From: UBA525 sp964589765
GTDB taxonomy: Archaea > Nanobdellota > Nanobdellia > Woesearchaeales > UBA525
Assembly: GCA_964589765.1 (NCBI GenBank)
Contig: CAZPUM010000030.1
Location: 1-12,617 of the forward strand
Reading direction: 5' to 3'
DNA: 12,617 nucleotides
Shown here: positions 1 through 7,965 of the stretch, piece after piece
Layout: each line of letters begins with the position of its first letter
How positions within the stretch are numbered: position 1 is the stretch's first letter
Made by a program: the position numbers and the translations under genes
The notes under the pieces: generated by a model
Seen by the model: only the letters and a program-made list of their open reading frames with translations
What the model was told of the DNA's origin: nothing
Database searches by the model: none

Positions 1-540
1 CTTGTAGTGCCGGAAGCGGTAGAAAAGATATGGCAGGTCGATGACCATATAATGGCCACAGCAGCAGGGATTCTTTCAGATGCAAGAATACTTGTCGAGC
101 GTGCCCAGGAAAAAGCGGCAGGATACAAAATCACTTATGACAGTCCAATTGATATTATTAGCATAATCAAGGATTTAGGCAACCTTGCACAGTACTGTAC
201 GCAGTCGGGCGGACTAAGGCCGTTTGGAGTCAGTCTGCTTGTGGCAGGGGTTGATGCAGAAGGACGCGTTCTTTACCAGACAGACCCTACAGGTATTTAC
301 AACAGGTATCTTGCAGCTGTGATTGGTGAAGGTGAGGATGAGATTCAACCTCTTCTCCACAAGGAGTACAAAGAGGATATGACCACAGAAGATGGTTTGA
401 AACTTGCAACCAAAGCGCTTAAGCATTTCCTAAAGGACCAGTTTGATATTGGAAGAGTTGACGCAGCAGTAATCAAAGATGGAAACGGTCACACTATGGT
501 AAGAACGCCAAGAGACAGGCTGGCGAAGCTCGTGAAGTAA
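1..540 (+). CDS. psmA: Proteasome subunit alpha, 5'-truncated by the window edge
   Basis: This is the C-terminal 179 residues of the archaeal 20S proteasome alpha subunit, which forms the outer, gating rings of the cytoplasmic protease barrel. The reading frame is open from base 1, so the GTG at base 7 is an internal valine and not the start. Roughly the first 60 residues of a usual 240-residue alpha subunit are missing. Seen in the sequence: KIWQVDDHI, SDARILVERAQ, the strand RPFGVSLLVAG (near residues 74-84 of the visible part) and DPTGIY, all typical of alpha rather than beta subunits. No catalytic Thr is expected. It ends with TAA one base before the SBDS start, so it heads a co-transcribed string with the ribosome-maturation and exosome genes, an arrangement known from many archaea. 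Confidence 0.95.
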   Translation, partial: LVVPEAVEKIWQVDDHIMATAAGILSDARILVERAQEKAAGYKITYDSPIDIISIIKDLGNLAQYCTQSGGLRPFGVSLLVAGVDAEGRVLYQTDPTGIYNRYLAAVIGEGEDEIQPLLHKEYKEDMTTEDGLKLATKALKHFLKDQFDIGRVDAAVIKDGNGHTMVRTPRDRLAKLVK

Positions 541-541
541 A

Positions 542-1273
542 ATGGTAGAACACGGTAGCAAAAACATTTTTGAGCGTGAGAGGATTCAGTGGAACACCGC
601 TTGGATGAAAACCCACGGAAAGAATTTCGAAGTGGTTGTCAATCCCGACGAAGCTCTGGAATTCAAGAAAACAAAAGGCTTTTCTCCTGATATAAGGGAG
701 TGTCTGCGCTCAGAGGATATTTTCGCAGATGCGAAGAGGGGTCAGATGATCAGTGACTCAGAACTGGAAGAGGTCTTCGCAACAACTGACAAATTAGAAG
801 TTGCGAAGCGATTGATTCTTGAAGGAGAATTACAACTCTCAGCTGAGCACAGACAGCAGATTAGAGATGAGAAGATGAATAAGCTTCTCAACCAGATTTG
901 CGCGTATGCCATTGACCCAAAGACAGGAAACCCTCATCCAAGAAAGAGAATTGAACTGGCAATGGATGAGGCCAAAGTAAAGTTGGACTTTAACAGAGAT
1001 GTTGAAAGCCAAGTAGATGGAGTTGTGAAATCGCTTCAACCGGTTCTTCCAATCAAACTACAGACTGTAACTCTTAAGGTTCATATGCCTGCGCCATATG
1101 GTCAGAAGCTTTACGGCGATTTAGAGAAGTTTGGAAAAATTAAGAAGACAGATTGGCTTGGGGACGGTTCACTGATGGCGCTTGTGGAAATACCTGCAGG
1201 ACTTCAGAACGACTTCATCGATGAATTAAACAGGAACTCTCATGGTTCTATTGAAATAAAAAAGACAGAATAG
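542..1273 (+). CDS. Ribosome maturation protein SBDS (archaeal)
   Basis: This is a 243-residue homologue of the Shwachman-Bodian-Diamond syndrome protein. In eukaryotes SBDS works with an EF-2-like GTPase to release eIF6 from the 60S subunit, and a matching role on the archaeal large subunit is assumed. The length and three-part build are as expected: an N-terminal FYSH domain (about 1-90, with NTAWMKTHGKNFEVVVNPDEAL-like residues), a helical middle domain (about 95-165, NQICAYAIDPKTGNPHP), and a C-terminal ferredoxin-like domain (about 170-240) that ends in the family signature KKTDWLGDGSL and an amphipathic strand. The ATG follows the psmA stop by one base. The gene lies between proteasome and exosome genes, as in the conserved archaeal superoperon. 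Confidence 0.95.
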   Translation: MVEHGSKNIFERERIQWNTAWMKTHGKNFEVVVNPDEALEFKKTKGFSPDIRECLRSEDIFADAKRGQMISDSELEEVFATTDKLEVAKRLILEGELQLSAEHRQQIRDEKMNKLLNQICAYAIDPKTGNPHPRKRIELAMDEAKVKLDFNRDVESQVDGVVKSLQPVLPIKLQTVTLKVHMPAPYGQKLYGDLEKFGKIKKTDWLGDGSLMALVEIPAGLQNDFIDELNRNSHGSIEIKKTE

Positions 1274-1281
1274 GTGAATAT

Positions 1282-2094
1282 ATGAGCGAAAGCAAACTAC
1301 TTGTAAGTGACCGCGACATCGTGACCCCAGGTCAGGTTATAGCGGAGGGAATGGAATATTTCCCAGGCCTAGGAACTTACAGACTAGGCGACAAAATTCT
1401 TGCGAACCAGGTCGGTCTGCTACATGCAGATGGAAAGGTTCTCAAGACCACACCGCTAGCCAGTCCATACCTCCCAATTAAGGACGACGTCATAATTGGA
1501 AAGGTAATTGACATATTGATGAGTGGCTGGCGCGTTGACATCGGCGGAGGATACTCCGCAGTGCTTCCTTTGAAGGATGCAACATTCGACTTTATCAGGA
1601 AAGGAGATGACCTGACTGAGTACTTTGACCTAGGGGACTATGTTGTGTGTAAGATTACACAAGTTACAACACAGAACCTGATTGATATCAGTATGAAAGG
1701 TCCTGGCCTTAGAAAGCTAAGGGGCGGGCAGTTCATCAGAATCAACTCGGCCAAAGTGCCAAGGGTTATCGGCAGAAAGGGTAGCATGGTCAGTATGATC
1801 AAGCAGGCAACAGACTGTCAGGTAAGTGTCGGCCAGAACGGAATAGTCTGGATAAGTGGTGAGCCTCAGGGTGAGGTTCTTGCTGTCAGATGTATAGAGA
1901 TGATTGGAAACATGGCACATGTTTCAGGTCTAACTGAGAAAGTAAAGCAGTATCTGGAGAAAGCCACTGGCAAAAAGGTTGAACCAAAGGAGGATACTCC
2001 AGAGGAGCACCAGAAAGAAGAGAAGCGACCTCCAAGACAAGGCGGTTTCAAACCAAGACCCGGAGGTCCAAAAGGACCTAGTAAGGGCAGGTGA
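1282..2094 (+). CDS. rrp4: Exosome complex RNA-binding protein Rrp4
   Basis: This is a 270-residue RNA-binding cap subunit of the archaeal exosome, the 3'-to-5' RNA-degrading and tailing machine. Rrp4 sits on the Rrp41/Rrp42 hexamer and feeds RNA into the pore. The N-terminal domain covers about residues 1-60 (PGQVIAEG, GLLHADGKV). An S1 domain covers about 66-140 (IIGKVIDILMSGWRVDIGGGY). A KH domain covers about 150-215, with its GxxG loop at 164-167 (GRKG). The last 40 or so residues form a Lys/Arg/Pro/Gly-rich, probably disordered tail, longer and more basic than in many homologues. The start is set by AGGTGA at 1272-1277 just before the ATG. The stop codon lies 5 nt before the rrp41 start. 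Confidence 0.95.
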   Translation: MSESKLLVSDRDIVTPGQVIAEGMEYFPGLGTYRLGDKILANQVGLLHADGKVLKTTPLASPYLPIKDDVIIGKVIDILMSGWRVDIGGGYSAVLPLKDATFDFIRKGDDLTEYFDLGDYVVCKITQVTTQNLIDISMKGPGLRKLRGGQFIRINSAKVPRVIGRKGSMVSMIKQATDCQVSVGQNGIVWISGEPQGEVLAVRCIEMIGNMAHVSGLTEKVKQYLEKATGKKVEPKEDTPEEHQKEEKRPPRQGGFKPRPGGPKGPSKGR

Positions 2095-2099
2095 ACAAA

Positions 2100-2813
2100 A
2101 TGGTTTACGAAAAAAGATACGACGGAAGGGACTGGAAGGAGACCCGCCCAATAACCACGAAGGCAGGTGTTATCAAGAACGCCGACGGAAGTGGTTATTT
2201 CAAGATTGGAAAAACAGAGGCCTACGCAGCTGTTTACGGTCCAAGAGAACTACACCCAAAGTTCATGCAGAATCCGAATAAAGGAATCCTTAGAATTTTC
2301 TACAGCATGATGCCTTTTTCTGGTGCAGGAGACAGGGTACGTCCGGGACCTAGCAGAAGAAGCAAGGAGCTGAACCTGGTTATTGAAAAGGCACTGATGC
2401 CTGTTTTGAACCTTGATGAGTTCCCAAATGCGGTTGTAGATGTGTTCATCGAGTTTCCGCAGACAGACGCGGGAAGCAGATGCGCAGCGATATGTGCAGC
2501 AAGCATTGCGCTTGCTGACGCAGGCCTTCAGATGAAGGACATGGTCGCTGCTGTCAGCATTGGAAAGGTTGATGACAAGGTAGTTATTGACCTGGACTAC
2601 GCTGAGGAGGCACACCCAGAAGGAGAGGTTGCTGACGTACCTGTTGCGGTTATTCCATCAACAGGTGAGATGACCCTTTTGCAGATGGACGGTAAGATCT
2701 CCAGGGATGAGTTAATTAAAGGACTCAAGGAGGCCATTCCTGTTTACAACGAGATTGCCGACAAACAAAGACAAGCTATTGTCGACAGATACAAGCAATG
2801 GGAGGATGAATAA
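2100..2813 (+). CDS. rrp41: Exosome catalytic subunit Rrp41
   Basis: This is a 237-residue RNase PH-fold subunit. In the archaeal exosome it carries the phosphorolytic active site, in a hexamer with Rrp42. I place the start at ATG 2100 rather than the in-frame GTG at 2091, because AGGTGA at 2089-2094 is then a well-spaced ribosome binding site and the protein begins at the usual KRYDGR. Seen motifs are YGPRE (46-50), RPGPSRRS (81-88, RNA-binding arginines), QTDAGSR (121-127, phosphate-binding region) and ADAGLQMKDMVAA. The acidic active-site loop reads AEEAHPEGEVADVPVA (168-183). Asp179 fits the second catalytic aspartate, but the position six residues earlier, usually Asp, is Pro173. This is treated as a separate finding. 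The stop is one base from the rrp42 ATG. Confidence 0.95.
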   Translation: MVYEKRYDGRDWKETRPITTKAGVIKNADGSGYFKIGKTEAYAAVYGPRELHPKFMQNPNKGILRIFYSMMPFSGAGDRVRPGPSRRSKELNLVIEKALMPVLNLDEFPNAVVDVFIEFPQTDAGSRCAAICAASIALADAGLQMKDMVAAVSIGKVDDKVVIDLDYAEEAHPEGEVADVPVAVIPSTGEMTLLQMDGKISRDELIKGLKEAIPVYNEIADKQRQAIVDRYKQWEDE

Positions 2814-2814
2814 A

Positions 2815-3606
2815 ATGGCCACTTTTGCAGCAAAAGAACACATCATCTCGGCACTGAAGAAAGGAGTAAGACTTGATGGCAGAAAGCCTGATGAGTACAG
2901 ACCTCTCTCAATCGAGACCAACGTCTCAGCAACCGCTGAGGGAAGTGCAAAGGTCACGTGTGGAGACACAGTGATTATTGCTGGCGTGAAGATGAATACG
3001 GGCACACCGTACCCTGACACGCCAGAAGAAGGAGTCCTGATTGTTAATGGAGAACTGTCTCCTATTAGCAACCCGCGTTTTGAACCGGGACCTCCATCTA
3101 TTGAGAGTATTGAGCTTTCTCGTGTCATAGACAGGGGAATTAGAGAGAGTAAGACCATAGATGTCAAGAATCTCTGCGTCAGACCGCGTGAACTGGTATG
3201 GCTTGTAAATGTGGATTTGAATCCGCTTAACGCAGATGGGAATCTTATTGATATGGGTGCTCTCGCAGCAATAGCAGCTTTGAAATCAACATTCGTTCCA
3301 AAACTTGTTAATGACAAGCCTGACTACAAAGGAGAAAAGTCGAAGGACAAACTCCCTATCAGTGTTGTTCCGATTCCGGTAACCGTTGTCAAGGTAGGTG
3401 AAACATTGCTTGTTGACCCTACTGATGAAGAGATGGATGTTGCCGACTGTCGCTTGACTGTCACAACTGAGGAAGACGGCACCATCTGCGCCATGCAGAA
3501 AGGTGGCGAAGGAACTCTGAAAATTGAAGATGTTGAAAAGATGCTTGACCTGGCAACTGTCAAGGCAAAAGAGCTTCGTTCAATTCTAGACAAAGCTGTC
3601 AATTAA
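2815..3606 (+). CDS. rrp42: Exosome core subunit Rrp42
   Basis: This is a 263-residue RNase PH-fold subunit, catalytically silent in known archaeal exosomes, that completes the active site and RNA channel of Rrp41. The start is ATG 2815, because GGAGG at 2801-2805 is a strong ribosome binding site. Upstream in-frame starts would run back through the end of rrp41. Seen motifs are GVRLDGRKPDEYRPL near residues 17-31, GTPYPDTPEEGVL, NPLNADGNLIDMGALAAIAAL (Rrp42 signature in the middle) and VDPTDEEMDVADCRLTV near the C-terminus. It is the last gene of the operon: a T-rich tract follows directly. In many archaea rpl37ae and rpoP come next, but they do not here. Confidence 0.95.
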   Translation: MATFAAKEHIISALKKGVRLDGRKPDEYRPLSIETNVSATAEGSAKVTCGDTVIIAGVKMNTGTPYPDTPEEGVLIVNGELSPISNPRFEPGPPSIESIELSRVIDRGIRESKTIDVKNLCVRPRELVWLVNVDLNPLNADGNLIDMGALAAIAALKSTFVPKLVNDKPDYKGEKSKDKLPISVVPIPVTVVKVGETLLVDPTDEEMDVADCRLTVTTEEDGTICAMQKGGEGTLKIEDVEKMLDLATVKAKELRSILDKAVN

Positions 3607-3624
3607 TTTTTTTTTATTTTTTTT
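3607..3624 (+). terminator. T-rich transcription terminator of the exosome operon
   Basis: Nine T, one A and eight T follow the rrp42 stop codon directly. Runs of T on the coding strand without a stem-loop are the usual intrinsic terminator in archaea. It probably ends or weakens transcription from the psmA-rrp42 operon, with some read-through into the FeoA-like gene possible. Confidence 0.65.
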
Positions 3625-3638
3625 AGGGGTGAGATTTA

Positions 3639-3959
3639 ATGCCTGAGATTTTCTTGGAAGAAGCGGACAAAGGCCTGACTTATGTAGTTACTAACATATA
3701 TGATTGTCTTAAAAATCGCACCGCTTTGAATAATATGGGTATCTCTTGTGGTCGCAAAATTGAGATTTTTTTCAAAAGCAAGATATCTCCATACGTTGTG
3801 GACATCGATGGTATGCATTATGCTCTTAGCAGAGAGTATGGAAAAGTTATCCGTGTTAGGCCTGTTGAAGAGATAGATAAAGATTTCAAATTTCCTGGAA
3901 ACTGTAAAGTTTGTGGTGAACACAGGCATAGAGGCTTTAAAAAAGAAAGATTTGACTAA
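3639..3959 (+). CDS. FeoA-like small protein with CxxCxxHxH tail
   Basis: This is a 106-residue soluble protein. The middle (about residues 28-74: ALNNMGISCGRKIEIFF, then PYVVDIDGMHYALSREYGKVIRV) has the pattern of the FeoA/SH3-like fold: an 'LGI..G..I' turn, a strand pair and 'ALR...A..I.V'. FeoA domains assist ferrous iron uptake by FeoB or serve as C-terminal dimer domains of metal-dependent repressors. Neither FeoB nor a DNA-binding domain is seen here. The tail carries Cys89, Cys92, His95 and His97, a possible metal site not usual for FeoA. AGGGGTGAG at 3625-3633 is the ribosome binding site for ATG 3639. It sits behind the exosome terminator, and its stop overlaps the convergent STAS-like gene by 4 nt. 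The family call is moderate and the function is unknown. Confidence 0.6.
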   Translation: MPEIFLEEADKGLTYVVTNIYDCLKNRTALNNMGISCGRKIEIFFKSKISPYVVDIDGMHYALSREYGKVIRVRPVEEIDKDFKFPGNCKVCGEHRHRGFKKERFD

Positions 3960-4327
3960 TTTTTCAACCAGTTTATGGCCTCTTCACGGGTTGGAAAAAA
4001 CTTTGCTTGGTACCCGTGGTCAGCACAAACTTTTGTGTAGAATTCCATTATCTTTTGGTTATCCCCTGTTTTGGGTTCGAGAAGAGCAATCTTGGTGTTT
4101 TCTGGAGCACCCTCATCATTGTACCTGTCCGGCAAGTAATACACAAATGATTCGGGTATATTGATTTGAACAGTTGACAAATCAACCAAGAAAAGGTTTG
4201 TTCCTTTTTCGTTTGCGAGTTCAAAAACCTCAGTACCTTGTAAACTGATGTCTTCGGGCGTAAAAGGTTCTGTGAACACAGTTTCTACTACTTCTAGCTC
4301 TTCGTTATAACTAAGTTTCCAGGGCAT
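3956..4327 (-). CDS. STAS/SpoIIAA-like domain protein
   Basis: This is a 123-residue soluble protein with the alternating strand/helix pattern of SpoIIAA-like (STAS/SEC14-related) domains: an N-terminal MPWKLSYNEELEVVETVF strand pair, a central NLFLVDLSTVQINIPESFVYYLP, then KIALLEP, and a typical end with KFFPTREEAINWL. Such proteins often bind small ligands or partners, and no specific role can be given. I choose ATG 4327 over an in-frame ATG at 4411, which would run into the end of the ATPase gene. A TATA-like box is centred about 26 nt upstream of 4327, as expected for a leaderless archaeal message. The gene follows the P-type ATPase on the same strand but seems to have its own promoter. 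Its stop overlaps that of the convergent FeoA-like gene. Confidence 0.6.
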   Translation of the reverse strand: MPWKLSYNEELEVVETVFTEPFTPEDISLQGTEVFELANEKGTNLFLVDLSTVQINIPESFVYYLPDRYNDEGAPENTKIALLEPKTGDNQKIMEFYTKVCADHGYQAKFFPTREEAINWLKN

Positions 4328-4346
4328 AGTATCCTTGTTGATATTT

Positions 4347-4358
4347 ACTTTATAAAAG
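4347..4358 (-). promoter_or_regulatory. TATA-type promoter of the STAS-like gene
   Basis: On the minus strand CTTTTATAAAGT is centred about 26 nt before ATG 4327, preceded by an A/T-rich stretch. This spacing puts the transcript start at or next to the A of the start codon, a leaderless message. It supports the shorter start and independent expression from the ATPase. Confidence 0.55.
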
Positions 4359-4385
4359 TATTTTTTTATCCATGGTTTGAGCAAT

Positions 4386-7179
4386 CTACCATACAAGCCA
4401 CTCTTCAACAAAGCGATTGCCTTTTCGTCTAAGCCATTTTCTTATTTCATCGCCTACGAATATCCATATGGCAAAGGGGATTGGAATAATCCAGACTATT
4501 GCGGGGATAGGAGCTGTGTTAAAAATTAGGTTTCCAATATTTGTGTTAACAACAATCCAGCCTAACAATAACTCTGAAGCTATGCCCAATAGTACTAATT
4601 TGTTTGTGAACAGTCCCTTTGAGAAAACACTCTCTTTTCTTGTTCTACATATTAAGACATCTGCAATCTGTGCGATAATTATGCTTACAAAGAAAGCGCC
4701 TATTGCCGTCTGATAAAGCGGGTCTGTGAATGCGAGTTCCTGACCCCAGGTCCATCCTCCGTTGAACAATACGTAAAAAAATGCTGTGAAACCTGCTGCG
4801 GCCTGAATCATTCCTATGATTCCATAACTCATAATTAACATGTTTCTTGAAAGTAGCCTTTCTTTTCTTGACCGGGGCTTCTGCTTCATCACGTCATACT
4901 CTGCTGTCTCGGTTGCTAGGCCCAGAGCAGGAATTAAATCAGTACCTAAATCTATAGCCAATATCAAAACAATAGTTAGGGGTAAAGGAATTCCCAGCAA
5001 TACAAACGCGATAAATGGAAGTATCTCTGGTATGTTACTTGTTAGAATGTAAGCTATGAATTTCCTAATGTTGCTGTAAATCACTCTGCCTTCTTCAATT
5101 GCATGAACGATTGTGCTGAAATTGTCGTCCATCAAAACCATATCTGCTGCCTCTTTGGCAACATCTGTTCCGGCAATTCCCATTGCGACGCCTATATCCG
5201 CTTTCTTTAAGGCGGGTGCATCGTTGACTCCATCGCCAGTTACCGCTACAACTTCGTCCATCTCTTGTAATGCAGAAACAATCCTCAACTTATCCTGTGG
5301 ACTTGTTCTTGCGAGTACAATCTCTTGATGTTCTGATAAGGTTTCCTTTAATTCTGTGTGACTAAGTCTCTCAAGCTGTTCTCCTGTCATCAACAAAGGT
5401 TTTTCCTGAGTGATTAGTCCAACTTCTCTAGAGATAGCTTCAACAGTTAATGGGTGGTCTCCGCTTACAACTATGATTTTTATGCCTGCTTCCCTGCATT
5501 TTTTCACAGCTTCTTTTACTTCAGCACGTGGGGGGTCATACATGGCGGTTAGCCCAATGAAAATGNNNNNNNNNNTTTGTCTCTGCCTCTGTGTCTTTTA
5601 CGCGAGGAATAGTTTTGTATGCTAAAGCAAGAACTCTCTTTCCTTGGCGTGCATAGGTTTGGTTCTGTTTTTCTAATTTTTTTAGTTCTTTGGCTGTGAG
5701 TTGAACAACCTTTCCTCTAACAAGTATCTTTTTACACTGTTTCAGAACGACTTCTGGAGCGCCTTTAAGGAAAGCAGTCTCTTCTTCATCTTTTCTATGA
5801 ACTGTAATCATCTCTTTTGTTTTGCTGTCAAAAGGAATCTCCAAAGTTCTTGGGTAGTACTGTTTAAGCCAGTCAGTATTAGGTCCTGGTTTGTACTGGT
5901 CAGCAAAAAGAAGTAGCGCAGTCTCTGTTGGGTCGCCTATCAGTTCAACCTCGCCATCTCTATGAAGGACTGCATTGTTACAGAGTGTTGCACAATGAAC
6001 CGCCTTCTCGATATCTATATTGTGTGGTTGTTTATCATTTTGGTCAAGCCAGAACCTGTGAATTTTGCCGATATCCTGTACATTTTTAGTTGAGTAATTT
6101 GTGCCTGCCAGAAACAGGTTTGTCACCTGCATATTATTGATGGTTAGTGTGCCTGTCTTGTCTGTACAGATAATTGTGGTACTTCCAAGCGTTTCAACGC
6201 TTTCCAATCTTTTTATCAGCGCGTTCTTTTTCGCCATTCTCCTACTTGCGATACTCAAAGCCAAAGTCACTGTTGGAAGCAACCCTTCAGGCACGTTAGC
6301 GACTATTATTCCTATTGCGAAAATGAGATTACCCCAGAAAGGATTGCCTATTAACCAGCCGATAATGAAGAATATGAGGCCGAGTGAAATGGCTATTTTT
6401 GATATTATATCAATAAAGTGTTTAATCTCCTTTTGCATGGGGCTGTCGACAGTTTTTGTTTTAATGGTGACCTGTGCTATGTGGCCAATCTCTGTATTAT
6501 CGCCTGTAGCGTATATCACTGCCTTTCCACTACCTGCCGATACAAGGGTTCCTGAAAAAGTCAGATTTCTACTATCTAGGTAGTGGTCTGAACTTGGTTC
6601 AAGACATCTCAGCTGGGGTTCGCTCTCTCCTGTTAAGGAGGCGTTATTAACTTTTAATGCGCTTAAATCGAACAGTCTTGCATCTGCGGGTATTTTTTCG
6701 CCTTCACTAAGAATCAGGATGTCACCTGGAACAAGATTTATGGCGTCAATCTCTTGTTCTCTTCCGTCACGCATCACTCTGGCCTTTCTGCTGAGCATTT
6801 TTTTGAATGAGGTCATGGCTTGTTCAACACGGCCTTCCTGCCAGAAGGTGAAAATTCCATTAATGAGGACCACTGCCACAAGGGCGATTCCTATGTAGAG
6901 CATTCCTTCGCCGGGGTGAAATTTTTCTGCCAGAAAACTTAGAATTGACCCGATCCACAGTAAACTTGCGAATGGGTTAGTAAGATGTTTGCCGAATCTT
7001 ATGATTGCAGGAGTCTTCTTTTTCTCTGTGATAACGTTTTTCCCGTATCTTGTGATTCTGTCATTAACTTGTTGTTGTGTAAGCCCGTTATGGCTGGTGT
7101 CCAGTATGCCAAATAGCTCTTCAAGAGGCATATTGTGTACTTTTTCCTTTTTAATTTCTTCATAGAAGCCTTCAGCCAA
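4386..7179 (-). CDS. P-type cation ATPase, type IIC (Na+,K+-ATPase alpha-like), interrupted by an assembly gap
   Basis: This is a membrane ATP-driven cation pump of about 930 residues. Seen from the N-terminus: a cation-ATPase N-domain (about 15-60), M1-M2, TGES dephosphorylation motif (183-186), VANVPEGLL in M4 (293-301), phosphorylation motif DKTGT (Asp340), GDPTETALL and KGAPE of the nucleotide domain, then after the gap TGDGVNDAPALKKADIGVAMG and M5-M10. TSNIPE (M5), DLGTD (M6), QIAD (M8) and the C-terminal VFVGDEIRKWL-like end match Na+,K+-ATPase alpha better than SERCA-type calcium pumps. Start is TTG 7179, with GAGGTGAG at 7183-7190 upstream and no closer ATG. The ten Ns at 5566-5575 put the two halves out of frame as written; the text reads normally on both sides (RVLALAYK, then FIGLTAMYDPPR), so the gene is probably intact. 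Transported ion is not proven. Confidence 0.9.
5566..5575. other. Assembly gap (10 N) inside the P-type ATPase gene
   Basis: Ten unknown bases. If the ATPase gene is whole, the true missing length must be a multiple of three, so ten is a placeholder. Family comparison suggests only a handful of residues are missing between ...KDTEAET and IFIGLTAMYDPP. Confidence 0.95.
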
Positions 7180-7182
7180 CCA

Positions 7183-7223
7183 CTCACCTCATTATTAATG
7201 GACTTATCCTGTTTTTATATGTT
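7183..7223 (-). promoter_or_regulatory. Promoter and ribosome binding site of the P-type ATPase gene
   Basis: On the minus strand ATATAAAA (within 7211-7223) is a clear TATA box about 26 nt before position 7191. A transcript from there would have a leader of about 12 nt holding GAGGTGAG at 7190-7183, followed by the TTG start at 7179. The box lies between the lipoprotein stop and the ATPase, so the two genes are probably transcribed separately. Confidence 0.55.
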
Positions 7224-7246
7224 ATCTCTGCTAAAAGGGTTAACTG

Positions 7247-7819
7247 TTATTCACAGACGCCAAGGAAAAAAGCGCCTTTTGGTAGTTCTTGTTGATAACC
7301 ATTATTTGTCATCATTCTTGATATTCTTATCGAGTGGAGGAGTTCCGGATTTGGTGGGCTGCTTGGAACACCAATCTGTACGAGTTCTGTAACATAATCA
7401 TTATGTTTGTTCTCAGCTTTACAGAGCAATTCTTTGAATCGTTCGTCGTCCAGAATCTCATGAAATGAGCTTCTTGTGCAATAAATATCCTCTGGTTGGC
7501 AATCTGAATTGTTGGCGTGGTTAACATATTCGGTTAGCAAGGGCGTGATTTCAGGCAATGTTCCTGTCAGGAGTGTGAATGCTGTTGCTTCTTTCATCCC
7601 GTCTTCTGTAAGGTGCTCAAGGCCGTTATTGCCCCGACAAATATTGATGCGTGTGATGTTGCCATTCTCAATTGCTTGCTCATCAATCCAAAGGAAAGCT
7701 GATAGGTATGGTTTGATTTCTTGAATAGATGTTTTATAGACATTTGGTGCGGGAGGTCTATCAGGGCATGCTAGTAGACCCGCGAAAGCTAGTGCGCCTA
7801 CAACTATTGAGTTCTTCAT
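7247..7819 (-). CDS. Hypothetical lipoprotein, secreted
   Basis: This is a 190-residue protein I do not recognise. It starts with a short signal peptide, MKNSIVVGALAFAGLLAC, whose end matches a lipobox (LLAC, Cys18), so it is predicted to be exported and lipid-anchored outside the membrane. The mature part is acidic and hydrophilic with five more cysteines (ICRG, DCQP, IYCT, LLCK and GVCE at the very end), which could form disulphides. No enzyme motif is visible. Start ATG 7819 lacks a ribosome binding site, but an AT-rich TATA-like stretch (7841-7853) lies about 28 nt upstream, fitting a leaderless message. It lies upstream of the ATPase on the same strand, and nothing seen links the two functions. 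Confidence 0.65.
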   Translation of the reverse strand: MKNSIVVGALAFAGLLACPDRPPAPNVYKTSIQEIKPYLSAFLWIDEQAIENGNITRINICRGNNGLEHLTEDGMKEATAFTLLTGTLPEITPLLTEYVNHANNSDCQPEDIYCTRSSFHEILDDERFKELLCKAENKHNDYVTELVQIGVPSSPPNPELLHSIRISRMMTNNGYQQELPKGAFFLGVCE

Positions 7820-7965
7820 GAATAAGGGAAATGTGTATCAGTTAAAATAATTATTGGGAATAGGGGGGAATTAAACTTTTCAGTATCATTTATTGGAATA
7901 TTAAGTTGTTTCATATGGTAAGGGGTTGCTTGCTCATCAAGAACAAATAATCTTTTTTTTATAAT

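Noticed and set aside
2091..2099. GTG start of rrp41 at 2091
   Set aside because: It lies in the ribosome binding site AGGTGA; ATG 2100 gives the usual N-terminus.
4327..4411. Longer start of the STAS-like gene at 4411
   Set aside because: It would overlap the ATPase stop, the extra residues do not fit the domain, and it would lie upstream of the clear TATA box at 4347-4358.
6101..6583. A 160-residue open frame on the plus strand within the ATPase gene
   Set aside because: It is antisense to well-conserved ATPase motifs, with no start signal or recognisable domain.
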